This document shows positions 49,984 to 57,906 of a DNA stretch of 64,000 nt, piece after piece (position 1 is the first letter of the stretch; the number at the start of each line of letters is the position of its first letter). The DNA comes from UBA8529 sp964390565 (GTDB lineage: Bacteria > Bacteroidota > Bacteroidia > Bacteroidales > Tenuifilaceae). The stretch is from contig CAYMII010000020.1 of NCBI GenBank assembly GCA_964390565.1, forward strand, positions 6,546-70,545, written 5' to 3'. The translations under genes were made by a program, and so were the position numbers. The notes beneath the pieces are model-generated. The model made no database searches. It was not told where the DNA came from and was given only the letters and a program-made list of their open reading frames with translations.

Positions 49984-49991
49984 TATCTTTG
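49984..49991 (+). promoter_or_regulatory. -7 promoter box for the second PAP2 gene
   Basis: TATCTTTG starts at the base right after the first PAP2 stop codon and ends 16 bases before the second ATG, suggesting separate transcription of the paralogue. Confidence 0.55.
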
Positions 49992-50007
49992 TTTAAATTT
50001 GACTCCT

Positions 50008-50736
50008 ATGAAGAGTATTATTTCGATACTTCTCATTTTCGTTTTTTCAATATTATCTAAATATTGCTTTGCTCAGATTGATACTAACATTGCGTTTACA
50101 GGTTCTAAAAAGGTTCATGCCAAAAACCTAATACTTCCAGCATCACTTTGCTTAACAGGAGTATTGGTTAAACAGACTAGTTTTCCGTTATATCTGAGGG
50201 ATAAAACTCAGAATTCATGGTTGAGAACAAACACTTCAATTGATGATTATACTAGATACGTGCCTGTTGTAGAGATGTATATTGCTGATATTTATTATAG
50301 AAAGTCATTGAGTGAAGTTTTCCAACAAACAAAAAATTATCTGCTTGCAAGACTATTAACTTCGTTCACAACTAGTCGAATAAAAGATTGGACTCAAGTT
50401 ACACGTCCGGATGGAACAGAACGATCTTTCCCATCTGGGCATACATCATATGCTTTTTGCGGAGCAACAGCCCTTTTTCTGGAGTATAAGGATACCGATA
50501 AGTTTTTAGCCTATAGCGGTTTTGTATTCTCCACAGCAACTGGGTTTATGAGAATAACTAATAATCGGCATTGGATTTCGGATGTGATTACTGGTGCTGG
50601 AGTCGGAATGCTTTCTACAACCCTAGTGTGGTATATCAATCCGTTAAAGAATTGGAATCCTTTTAAAAAGAAAAACATAGCTATTTATCCAACAATAAAT
50701 AATTACAACAACGTTGGAATATGCATGATTTTTTAA
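50008..50736 (+). CDS. PAP2 family phosphatase, second of a tandem pair
   Basis: 242 residues from ATG 50008 (MKSIISILLIFVFSILSKYCFAQ, signal peptide). It shares the full layout of the 49264 protein, with motifs RIKDWTQVTRPDG, SFPSGHTSYAF and RITNNRHWISDVITG and the same end (WYINPLKNWNPFK). Many positions differ, so the duplication is not recent. The presumed activity is hydrolysis of a lipid phosphate or diphosphate. The convergent LysO gene begins eight bases downstream. Confidence 0.9.
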   Translation: MKSIISILLIFVFSILSKYCFAQIDTNIAFTGSKKVHAKNLILPASLCLTGVLVKQTSFPLYLRDKTQNSWLRTNTSIDDYTRYVPVVEMYIADIYYRKSLSEVFQQTKNYLLARLLTSFTTSRIKDWTQVTRPDGTERSFPSGHTSYAFCGATALFLEYKDTDKFLAYSGFVFSTATGFMRITNNRHWISDVITGAGVGMLSTTLVWYINPLKNWNPFKKKNIAIYPTINNYNNVGICMIF

Positions 50737-50743
50737 ACAATGA

Positions 50744-51349
50744 CTAGCCTAACGACAATATCAACGAAACAATAAAGGGTACAAGTATGGTTAGCACAAT
50801 TCCATGGAATAGCGATACAATGGCATACTCTTTCCCCGATGCTTTTGTAATAATTGGCAGGGTCGTATCCATACTAGTTGCTCCTCCGGAGCAAATCGGA
50901 GCAATTTTTCCAAAGTAAGTGGCAATAATTGGCGCAGCCAAAAGGGTTATAATCTCACGCATCACATTCGATAGAAGAGCAACCACACCTAACGCTTTGC
51001 TATAAGTTTCGGTGATTATTATGCTTGATAGGCTATAGTAACCATAACCCGAACCAACGGCTTGAGCATCCTTTAAGGATAAATCAGGAATAATTAGGTA
51101 AACAACAGCAACTCCAATAGCAGTTCCTATAATGGTTGTAAGTGGTACAAGAAAAACTCGAAGGTTAAATCCCTTTAATGCTTGAAAGGCTTTTGCATCG
51201 GCACCAACTCCAACTCCAACGAGGAACATTAAAACGTAAAGAGCATAACTGCTATACTCCTCTTTTATTAAATCATTTGGAATAAAGTGGTAGAAACTGA
51301 GCAGTAAGCCAGCCGTAAAAAACCCAAGTATGATTAAACTGCCTTTCAT
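50744..51349 (-). CDS. lysO: LysO family transporter, C-terminal-type subunit
   Basis: 201 residues with about six membrane helices. It matches the larger, C-terminal part of LysO/YbjE (DUF340) lysine exporters: YALYVLMFLVGVGVGAD, DAQAVGSGYGYYSLSSIIITET, and PICSGGATSMDTTLPIITKASG. The E. coli protein is one chain of about 300 residues; here the N-terminal part is a separate gene two bases upstream. Together they probably export lysine or a toxic lysine analogue. Confidence 0.88.
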   Translation of the reverse strand: MKGSLIILGFFTAGLLLSFYHFIPNDLIKEEYSSYALYVLMFLVGVGVGADAKAFQALKGFNLRVFLVPLTTIIGTAIGVAVVYLIIPDLSLKDAQAVGSGYGYYSLSSIIITETYSKALGVVALLSNVMREIITLLAAPIIATYFGKIAPICSGGATSMDTTLPIITKASGKEYAIVSLFHGIVLTILVPFIVSLILSLG

Positions 51350-51351
51350 CC

Positions 51352-51627
51352 CTACTCCTTCGATTTAAAGAAACGAACATAGGTAAACCAACCAAGCAAT
51401 ACGCTTCCAATTACTCCGCCAAGTGTCAAAGCCAAGGCTTTTAATCCTAAAGTTGGAAGATTTTTCATTATCACCTCATTTGCACCGATTGAAATACCAA
51501 GAATAAACAACAACAGGTAGATTGCATACATAATCAACTTATCGTTTATCTTGATAAGCAATGATTTTTTTCGAATTAAGAAACCAAACAGCATTCCTGC
51601 TGTCATAATTGCAACAACCGTTAGCAT
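51352..51627 (-). CDS. LysO family transporter, N-terminal-type subunit
   Basis: 91 residues with three membrane helices (MLTVVAIMTAGMLFGFLIRKK, YAIYLLLFILGISIGANEVIM, LALTLGGVIGSVLLGWF). It corresponds to the N-terminal DUF340 part of LysO and is followed after two bases by the C-terminal part. Both halves have clean starts and stops, so this is a split gene and not a frameshift artefact. The split arrangement is common in Bacteroidota, to my knowledge. Confidence 0.82.
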   Translation of the reverse strand: MLTVVAIMTAGMLFGFLIRKKSLLIKINDKLIMYAIYLLLFILGISIGANEVIMKNLPTLGLKALALTLGGVIGSVLLGWFTYVRFFKSKE

Positions 51628-51705
51628 ACTTGTTGTTTTTAGACTTTTATTCGTCGATTGTAAAACCGGTATTACCCATGAACTTTAAAAGTTCATTCTA
51701 AATGA

Positions 51706-52608
51706 CTACCAAAGTGGTGATGGGTACTCTTTTTTATCAACTAATTCTTTTAAACGTCCCATTACCATTGGCTTATCGCCAGGATAAGTTACTCCAAACC
51801 ACTCGGCTAAAGTAGGAAGAACCTCACAGGTGGCATTCTTCTCTCCAACCAGTTTATTTACAACAGTAGGAATATAAAACTCAGCCTTTGCATTTGATAT
51901 GGAACCAGACAAAAACCCCGAAAGCATCTCCTCGGTATAAGTAAAGAAATCGGGGGTTAATCCCCAAAAGTTCATCGAAACAGGAAGCGTTTCATCTACC
52001 TCAACATCTTTACCTTGCTCGTCTTTATAAAAAACCTTGCCATTTACTCTTTCGATATGTGTTCTTTCAACGCAAGTTTGAAGCATCATTTTATTATCTG
52101 TTGTACAAACACCTCGCGATACAGAACCCTGTTCCGATAAAGTTTTTCCCAAACGATAACCTACCATAAAGTAAGTTCCTTTGGGGAGATTAGGTTTTGA
52201 AAGCGCTTCGGCGAGTACTCTAAAAGCGTCATAGCCATAAAAATCATCGGCATTGATTGCTGCAAAAGGCTCCTTAACAACATTGCGTGTTACCCATAAT
52301 GCATGGGCTGTTCCCCAAGGCTTAGTCCTATCGGCAGGACAAGAAAAACCTTCGGGCAGCATATCAAGTTCTTGAAAAACTATCTCAAAAGGCACTTTAC
52401 CTTTAAAGCGATTTCCAAAAACCTCCATAAAATCTTTTTCAATGCTTTTTCGAATCACAAAAACAACTTTACCAAATCCTGCTCGCATGGCATCAAAAAC
52501 TGAATAATCGATAATCGTTTCACCATTTGGACCAAGTCCATCTACCTGTTTAAGACCGCCATAACGGCTACCCATTCCTGCTGCAAGAATTACTAAAGTT
52601 GGTTTCAT
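51706..52608 (-). CDS. Sugar-phosphate nucleotidyltransferase-like protein
   Basis: 300 residues. The N-terminus has the nucleotide-binding signature LVILAAGMGSRYGGLKQVDGLGPNG, followed by VVFVIRKSIEKDF, GTAHALWVTRNVV and AAINADDFYGYDAF. The last carries the metal-binding Asp of NTP-transferase GT-A folds. The insert VDGLGPNGETIIDYSVFDA is typical of a Bacteroidota subgroup whose sugar substrate is not known to me. It may act in cell-envelope sugar activation, but no partner genes are adjacent. Confidence 0.85.
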   Translation of the reverse strand: MKPTLVILAAGMGSRYGGLKQVDGLGPNGETIIDYSVFDAMRAGFGKVVFVIRKSIEKDFMEVFGNRFKGKVPFEIVFQELDMLPEGFSCPADRTKPWGTAHALWVTRNVVKEPFAAINADDFYGYDAFRVLAEALSKPNLPKGTYFMVGYRLGKTLSEQGSVSRGVCTTDNKMMLQTCVERTHIERVNGKVFYKDEQGKDVEVDETLPVSMNFWGLTPDFFTYTEEMLSGFLSGSISNAKAEFYIPTVVNKLVGEKNATCEVLPTLAEWFGVTYPGDKPMVMGRLKELVDKKEYPSPLW

Positions 52609-52666
52609 AAAGAATATTTTACTGATTTATAACAACATATAATTATGCCTTGAAATCAAAGCAAGG

Positions 52667-52674
52667 CAAAAATA
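52667..52674 (-). promoter_or_regulatory. -7 promoter box for the nucleotidyltransferase gene
   Basis: On the minus strand this reads TATTTTTG, an exact TAnnTTTG match, 58 bases before the ATG. Confidence 0.45.
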
Positions 52675-52717
52675 GCTGAAATTTTACTGAACAACAGGGA
52701 ATACAGAACAGTTTTAC

Positions 52718-53446
52718 CTACTTTTTATCGAGACCGCTAATAACATCAATATAACAGGTCTCACCAGCAGCAGGTTCGTTAGAACCTCTTAGCCGAATCA
52801 TCACAATAAGGTTTTCCTTTTTATAGCTGCTTATGGTTTCGGTAGTTCTCGTTGAATCGATATCAAAACCTTGGCTAACCAAATATTTCGATATTTGATT
52901 TCCGATATCGACCATATCCGATAAGACATCTGATTTTAGAACGATCTCTGTAGATATTTTTTGCCAGTTTATTGTTGGTGTTGTCCAATCCTCTTTAAAA
53001 GGCTCGGGTTCAGAAAAAACTACATTAACGTTTTTGATAACAGCCTCAAGCACCTCAACATCTCCGATTTCTTTCAAAGGAGTTCTTCCATCGGATGATA
53101 TTATTGCACGAACATACTTCTCCTCACCTCCACTGAAAAGCATGGTATCGCTTCTAAAACTGACGGCATGTGTAACCGATGAACCATCATCGAAGTTGAT
53201 AGTAATATTGTTGCCCTCAAGTTCCCATATTCCCGATGTAGCCAATCTATCATAAGTAAAAGCAGAATAGACGTATTCGCTATCAACCTTCTCAAACTGA
53301 ACATATTCATTCTCGCCAACAATGGTTTTCCAATATCCCAAAATTTGTTCGGGTTTAAGAGTGGATTTTTTACTACCACTATTACATGAACCTATCATTA
53401 AAACCGTAAGAGAGAGGAATATTATGTTTACAATTTTACTCTTCAT
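52718..53446 (-). CDS. Putative lipoprotein with lipocalin-like segment
   Basis: 242 residues. Lipoprotein signal MKSKIVNIIFLSLTVLMIGSC (lipid Cys at 21). The first half has strands ILGYWKTIVGENEYVQFEKV and GIWELEGNNITINFDDGSS, as seen in lipocalin-like DUFs. The second half (KISTEIVLKSDVLSDMVDIGNQISKYLVSQGFD) is mixed alpha/beta and not recognised. It is probably anchored in a membrane, facing the periplasm. Function unknown. Confidence 0.72.
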   Translation of the reverse strand: MKSKIVNIIFLSLTVLMIGSCNSGSKKSTLKPEQILGYWKTIVGENEYVQFEKVDSEYVYSAFTYDRLATSGIWELEGNNITINFDDGSSVTHAVSFRSDTMLFSGGEEKYVRAIISSDGRTPLKEIGDVEVLEAVIKNVNVVFSEPEPFKEDWTTPTINWQKISTEIVLKSDVLSDMVDIGNQISKYLVSQGFDIDSTRTTETISSYKKENLIVMIRLRGSNEPAAGETCYIDVISGLDKK

Positions 53447-53517
53447 GATTATATGTTTTTATTGTATAAAATTATTCAAAATGAATGATTTCATGAAATT
53501 TTGATTGTTATAAATTG

Positions 53518-53553
53518 AAAAAGCCAATGATCATATTAGAACATTGGCTTTAT
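53518..53553 (-). terminator. Rho-independent terminator after the Yip1 gene
   Basis: Stem AAAGCCAATG/CATTGGCTTT around a 16-base loop, followed on the minus strand by TTTCAATT. The T run is short, so strength is uncertain. Confidence 0.6.
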
Positions 53554-53570
53554 AAATCTTTATTAAGCTA

Positions 53571-54149
53571 CTATTGAGGCATCATGGTATATGCTTTACC
53601 AATAAGAAAAGTTGAAAGGATGGCTCCAATTATAAAGTAAACCGCAATAATTACTAGAATACTAACAACAAAATAAACGGTTACTTTATCGTCAGGAGTC
53701 TTGAGCATTGGTTTAAGCCCAATATATAGCAGGTAAAGTCCATATAATCCAACAATACCAAGTATGCCTAACACAGGAATTGCCTGAAAAGCGCCAGCAA
53801 GCATAAACGGTGTGTAAGCATAAACAACAAGTTGCATTGTTTTTCTAAAATCTTTAACCGAGCCAAAATTTGGGGCAAGAATTTCAATAACTTTTGCAGA
53901 AATAAAAGCACCTACGATTGTTGAAACTAAAGAGATAATTGCCATTTTTAAACCCCAACTAGGAATTGGTCCAAAAAAAGCAACACCAATAACACCATAA
54001 CCTATAAACGCTGCAATAGCAGGTATTAACGCAAGAGGAAATAGATATGTGGTAGTTAATGTTGCCACTGATGTATCCTCTTGATCTATCAATGTCCACT
54101 CATCCTTAGGTTTAAGGATTATGTTCTTTGCACGATCTACTAAATTCAT
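53571..54149 (-). CDS. Yip1 family membrane protein
   Basis: 192 residues from ATG 54149 (MNLVDRAKNIILKPKDEW); a longer in-frame form to 54227 would begin upstream of the promoter box and is rejected. The N-terminal block NIILKPKDEWTLIDQED is typical of bacterial Yip1 (PF04893) proteins, followed by five hydrophobic segments. The conserved AYTPFMLAGAF lies near residue 110. Function in bacteria is not established; it may shape membranes or aid protein sorting. Confidence 0.85.
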   Translation of the reverse strand: MNLVDRAKNIILKPKDEWTLIDQEDTSVATLTTTYLFPLALIPAIAAFIGYGVIGVAFFGPIPSWGLKMAIISLVSTIVGAFISAKVIEILAPNFGSVKDFRKTMQLVVYAYTPFMLAGAFQAIPVLGILGIVGLYGLYLLYIGLKPMLKTPDDKVTVYFVVSILVIIAVYFIIGAILSTFLIGKAYTMMPQ

Positions 54150-54181
54150 GATTACAGTTTTTAGGTTAATTATTAAAAGAT

Positions 54182-54189
54182 CAAAGTTA
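54182..54189 (-). promoter_or_regulatory. -7 promoter box for the Yip1 gene
   Basis: On the minus strand this reads TAACTTTG, an exact TAnnTTTG match, 32 bases before ATG 54149. Confidence 0.5.
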
Positions 54190-54260
54190 AAAAAGTATTG
54201 GATTCGAATACAACGAATTGTATTCATTTTTTTCTAATCCTTTTTAAGAAAAACAGCACT

Positions 54261-54292
54261 TTTGCATCAACGCTTTTGCATTTGTATATTTG
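54261..54292 (+). promoter_or_regulatory. Promoter of the UpxY-like gene
   Basis: TTTG at 54261-54264, a 20-base spacer and TATATTTG at 54285-54292, close to the Bacteroidota consensus. The ATG follows 20 bases later. Confidence 0.6.
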
Positions 54293-54312
54293 ACCGTTGA
54301 AAATACCTTGCA

Positions 54313-54831
54313 ATGGCTCTAGAAAAAGTTAATGAACCCCGTTGGTACGCAGCATACACTAAACCACGAAACGAAAAAAAGGCGTTTGAGCGTTTAATGG
54401 CAAATGGTATTGAAACTTACCTTCCAATACAGCGACGATTAAAACAATGGAGCGATCGCAAAAAGATGGTCGAAGAGCCACTTTTCCGTTCGTATATTTT
54501 CGTTCGAATTACCCAAAAGGATTACTATAATGTTCTTAATACCTACGGTATTGTTAGGTATGTTACGTTCGAAGGCAAGGCAGTTCCTATTCCCGATAAA
54601 CAAATCGATTTAATTAAAAATCTTCTTGAGCAGGACGTTGAAGTTGAAGTATTGGAAGAAACGCTCGAACCTGGAGCAAAGGTTGAAGTTAAATTTGGGA
54701 CATTAATTGGGTTAACCGGTGAGCTAATAGAGCATAAAGGCAAACAAAAAGTAGTTGTCCGCCTCGAGCATATTTCACACTCTTTACTGGTTACACTACC
54801 CACAAACTACGTAACTAAGGCTCCGGAATAA
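54313..54831 (+). CDS. UpxY/NusG-family transcription antiterminator
   Basis: 172 residues. The NGN domain starts EPRWYAAYTKPRNEKKAFERL and includes ETYLPIQRRLKQWSDRKK and LFRSYIFVRI. A KOW domain follows (LEPGAKVEVKFGTLIGLTGELIEHKGKQKVVVRLE). These are marks of the UpxY group of NusG paralogues, which usually precede and act on capsule or surface polysaccharide operons in Bacteroidales. Here no such operon follows: the next gene, rpiB, is convergent and its stop lies two bases away. It may act on a distant locus. Confidence 0.88.
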   Translation: MALEKVNEPRWYAAYTKPRNEKKAFERLMANGIETYLPIQRRLKQWSDRKKMVEEPLFRSYIFVRITQKDYYNVLNTYGIVRYVTFEGKAVPIPDKQIDLIKNLLEQDVEVEVLEETLEPGAKVEVKFGTLIGLTGELIEHKGKQKVVVRLEHISHSLLVTLPTNYVTKAPE

Positions 54832-54833
54832 CT

Positions 54834-55277
54834 CTATTTTTGAACTGGAATTTTTTCAACCCTGCGAGAATGACGTCCGCCCTCAAATTCAGTTTCAAGG
54901 AATGCTTTCACAATCTGTTTTACCAGATGTAACTCAATAAAACGAGCAGGTATTGCACAAACGTTGGCATTATTATGCTGACGAGCAAGTTTGGCAATCT
55001 CTTCAGTCCAGCAAAGCGCTGAGCGTACGCCTTGATATTTATTTGCAACAATGTTTACACCGTTGCCGCTACCACAAAAAATGAGACCAAAATTATAATC
55101 CCCCTCCTCAACGGCCTTTGCAAGCGGATGAATAAAATCGGGATAATCAACACTCTCCTCGCTATGAGTCCCAAAATCCCACACTTTATGACCTAAATCT
55201 TCTAGAATTTTTTTTATACTTTCCTTTGTGGAGTAGCCAGCATGGTCACAGCCAAGGGCAATCTTGTATGTCTTCAT
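54834..55277 (-). CDS. rpiB: Ribose-5-phosphate isomerase B
   Basis: 147 residues from ATG 55277 (MKTYKIALGCDHAGYSTKE), the normal RpiB length; a start at 55295 would run through the promoter. Visible are GCDHAGYS, VDYPDFIHPLAKAVEEG, FGLIFCGSGNGVNIVANK with the catalytic Cys of GSGNG-type RpiB, and HNNANVCAIPARF. It interconverts ribose 5-phosphate and ribulose 5-phosphate in the pentose phosphate pathway. It is divergent from hemW, with abutting promoters. Confidence 0.94.
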   Translation of the reverse strand: MKTYKIALGCDHAGYSTKESIKKILEDLGHKVWDFGTHSEESVDYPDFIHPLAKAVEEGDYNFGLIFCGSGNGVNIVANKYQGVRSALCWTEEIAKLARQHNNANVCAIPARFIELHLVKQIVKAFLETEFEGGRHSRRVEKIPVQK

Positions 55278-55284
55278 TTTTGTA

Positions 55285-55292
55285 TATTTTTG
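55285..55292 (+). promoter_or_regulatory. -7 promoter box for hemW
   Basis: TATTTTTG, an exact TAnnTTTG match, with TTG at 55264-55266 (18-base spacer) and 48 bases to the hemW ATG. It touches the rpiB -7 box on the other strand. Confidence 0.55.
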
Positions 55293-55300
55293 CAAAGATA
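55293..55300 (-). promoter_or_regulatory. -7 promoter box for rpiB
   Basis: On the minus strand this reads TATCTTTG, an exact match, with TTTG 20 bases upstream (plus-strand CAAA at 55321-55324). It lies 15 bases before the rpiB ATG. Confidence 0.6.
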
Positions 55301-55340
55301 TAGATTTACTAAGCCCAACCCAAACTCAAAATCAATAAAA

Positions 55341-56474
55341 ATGGCAGGCATTTATATACATGTTCCATTCTGTAAGAAGAAATGCCTTTACTGCGATTTC
55401 TACTCTTTGGGTGTAAGCGAAAAAACCGAGCTCTTCCACCTGCTTATCGAAAAGGAGTTAAATCTCCGAAAGGGATTTATTCCAAACGAAAGAATTGATA
55501 CAATTTACTTTGGAGGTGGTACGCCATCACTATTAGCTGCTTCACAAGTTGAATACATTTTACATTGCATTTCTAAAGTGTATAACATTTCTGCTGATGC
55601 AGAAATAACCATCGAGGTAAATCCTGATGATGTAACTGCAGATTTGATGAGAGCTTATCGAACTGCAGGGATTAATCGTGTTAGCATTGGTATTCAATCT
55701 TTCATCGACGAGGAGCTAAAGTTTATGGGTCGTAGGCATAATGCCTATGATGCAGAAAAATCGGTAGAAATATCAATGAATAGTGGATTTGATAACATCA
55801 GCATCGATCTGATTTATGGGATTCCAAACTCAACATTAAAAAGTTGGGAATATAGCCTTACAAAAGCCTTTTTGCTAGATATTAAGCACCTTTCATGCTA
55901 TCACCTAACTTATGAAGAGGGAACTCCACTAACCCGAAAACTTGATAAAAATATTTTTACTGAGGTTGATGAGGCCACCAGCGTTGGTCAATTCAGCATT
56001 CTACAGGAACAGGCTAAAGCCAATGGGTTTATACACTACGAAATTTCAAATCTTGCCAAAGAGGGTTACTACTCAAAACACAATACGTCATACTGGAAAG
56101 GGATACCATACCTTGGATTAGGCCCTGCAGCACATTCGTATAATAAGAGTCAAAGAGCATGGAACCCACACTCATACCAAAAATGGGAAATGGGCATTGA
56201 TTCAAATACTCCAAATGTTGAGAAAGAAGAACTCGATGAGATTACGCTTTTCAACGAAGAAATTCTAACTCACTTAAGAACGATATGGGGAATAAACATC
56301 GAGGAGTTAAAGAAGAACGTCAACCCATTGCTCGTTGAGCAATTGCTTAACTCTGCAAAAACGTTTATTGAGAATAATCAACTTAAACTTGATGGTTCAA
56401 TATTGCAAATTCCCTCAGAGCAATTCTTAATAAGCGACGGTATTATTAGCAGCCTAATGATTGTTGAAGATTAA
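55341..56474 (+). CDS. hemW: HemW, radical SAM heme chaperone
   Basis: 377 residues from ATG 55341 (MAGIYIHVPFCKKKCLYCDFYS), where the radical SAM motif is CKKKCLYCDF with the extra Phe-x-Ser of the HemN/HemW family. TIYFGGGTPSLL, EVNPDD, GIQSFIDEELKFMGRRH and the later HNTSYWKGIPYLGLGPAAHSY match HemW. HemW was long misannotated as coproporphyrinogen III oxidase. It lacks the extra N-terminal cysteine context of HemN and is thought to deliver heme. It appears to be monocistronic. Confidence 0.92.
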   Translation: MAGIYIHVPFCKKKCLYCDFYSLGVSEKTELFHLLIEKELNLRKGFIPNERIDTIYFGGGTPSLLAASQVEYILHCISKVYNISADAEITIEVNPDDVTADLMRAYRTAGINRVSIGIQSFIDEELKFMGRRHNAYDAEKSVEISMNSGFDNISIDLIYGIPNSTLKSWEYSLTKAFLLDIKHLSCYHLTYEEGTPLTRKLDKNIFTEVDEATSVGQFSILQEQAKANGFIHYEISNLAKEGYYSKHNTSYWKGIPYLGLGPAAHSYNKSQRAWNPHSYQKWEMGIDSNTPNVEKEELDEITLFNEEILTHLRTIWGINIEELKKNVNPLLVEQLLNSAKTFIENNQLKLDGSILQIPSEQFLISDGIISSLMIVED

Positions 56475-56489
56475 ACCACTCCGGTCTAT

Positions 56490-57713
56490 TTAAATTTGAT
56501 TGCTATTAACGCTAGGAATCGTAAAGAAGAATTTCGAACCACGACCAAGCTGGCTATTTACCCAAATTGTACCGCCATTCCGCTCAACAAAATCTTTACA
56601 TAGAATTAGGCCAAGTCCTGTCCCTTTCTCCATCGAAGTTCCAATAGAGGTTGGGTTTGAATCAATTTTGAAAAGTCTTTGCATATCCTGATCGGCAATA
56701 CCAACTCCATTATCCTCAACGGAAACTTTAAGCATATTTCCATCTTTAACAATTTCAATGCAGATATTCCCCGATTGAGATGTGAATTTAATCGCATTGG
56801 AAAGTAGATTACGGATTACCGTTGTAATCATACTTACATCAACAAAGACAAAACCATCATCAATTGTTTTCGATTCAAGGGTAATCCCTTTTTGAAGCGC
56901 ATTGCCTCTTAAAAGCTCTATATTCTCAACGATCAACTCGTTGATATTAACAAGCTTCGGGCGCAATGGCATTCTGCCTGTTTGAAGCATCGACCACTGA
57001 AGAAGATTCTCGAGCAGGTTAAAGGTGTTATTGGAGTATTTATAGATTTGCTCGATAAAAACTTTCAACTTTTCGGCATCAAACGATTCAAACTCTTTGG
57101 CAAGAAGTTCCGATAGCCCAAGAACTGTGCTAAATGGGTTTTTTAAATCGTGTGCAATAATTGCAAAAAACTTATCTTTAGTAGAGTTAAGCGATTCTAA
57201 CTCCTTCCTTTGAAGTTCGATTGCCTCTTTTTGCTTATGAACCTCAATATTTTTTGCCGTTAATTCGGCTTCAAGAAAGTTATAGTCTCTTAACCTCCAC
57301 ACAAGGCTGTTAAGCATTGCCCTTACCATCGAAGGATTATTATCTAGAAATCTGAAAAAGTCAGTCTGCTCAAATCCTAATAATTCTGTATTCTCTAGCG
57401 CTGTTGCAGAAGTCGAACGGGTTGATGAATCGAGCAATGAATATTCACCAAAATAATCGGAATACTGAAAAATTGCGTAGTTGTGTTCGCCAACATGCGC
57501 TTTAACGCTACCCTTAACAACGATGTAAAGGGTATGATCATCATCCCCTTTTTTGAAAAGCATCTCATCCTGTTCAAGTTTCTTTGGAACGAGCACTTCT
57601 GCAATCTGATTAAGCACCTCTTCGCGAACAGAGGAGAATAATCCGATAGATTTTAGAATCTTAACGCGTGATTTTAAATCTAAATTTGTCATTGATAGGG
57701 TGTTTGTTGGCAT
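56490..57713 (-). CDS. Cyclic-nucleotide-binding histidine kinase
   Basis: 407 residues from ATG 57713; ATG 57692 (MTNLDLKSRVKIL) is an alternative given the -7 box only nine bases upstream of 57713. An N-terminal CNBD/CRP-like domain (about 20-125: LFKKGDDDHTLYIVVKGSVKAHV, FGEYSLLDSSTRSTSA) is followed by a coiled coil. Then HisKA (FAIIAHDLKNPFSTVLG, His near residue 187) and HATPase (NLLSNAIKFT, DNGVGIADQD, GTGLGLILCKDFV). It is soluble, with no membrane segment. It may sense a nucleotide and is divergent from the sensor at 57907. Confidence 0.9.
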   Translation of the reverse strand: MPTNTLSMTNLDLKSRVKILKSIGLFSSVREEVLNQIAEVLVPKKLEQDEMLFKKGDDDHTLYIVVKGSVKAHVGEHNYAIFQYSDYFGEYSLLDSSTRSTSATALENTELLGFEQTDFFRFLDNNPSMVRAMLNSLVWRLRDYNFLEAELTAKNIEVHKQKEAIELQRKELESLNSTKDKFFAIIAHDLKNPFSTVLGLSELLAKEFESFDAEKLKVFIEQIYKYSNNTFNLLENLLQWSMLQTGRMPLRPKLVNINELIVENIELLRGNALQKGITLESKTIDDGFVFVDVSMITTVIRNLLSNAIKFTSQSGNICIEIVKDGNMLKVSVEDNGVGIADQDMQRLFKIDSNPTSIGTSMEKGTGLGLILCKDFVERNGGTIWVNSQLGRGSKFFFTIPSVNSNQI

Positions 57714-57722
57714 AAAATTTCC

Positions 57723-57730
57723 CAAAATTA
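57723..57730 (-). promoter_or_regulatory. -7 promoter box for the CNBD histidine kinase
   Basis: On the minus strand this reads TAATTTTG, an exact TAnnTTTG match. Its closeness to ATG 57713 implies either a leaderless message or use of ATG 57692. Confidence 0.4.
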
Positions 57731-57860
57731 AAAAAGCATTGGTTTTTTAGGCTATTAATTGCCTAAATAATTTATACTGATAGAAATATTCGTTGTTTCA
57801 AATATTCTATAATAATACAAATCGATTTAAAAAAAGGTAGATATTGATTAATCTATTAAC

Positions 57861-57868
57861 TATTTTTG
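57861..57868 (+). promoter_or_regulatory. -7 promoter box for the 57907 sensor
   Basis: TATTTTTG, an exact TAnnTTTG match, 38 bases before the ATG. Confidence 0.5.
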
Positions 57869-57906
57869 CTTATGTTTAAGGTTGATTTTTTTAAAAATTT
57901 GATGGT

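Noticed and set aside
50744..51627. Frameshifted lysO pseudogene
   Set aside because: Both halves have proper starts and stops with a two-base gap, and split LysO is common in this phylum.
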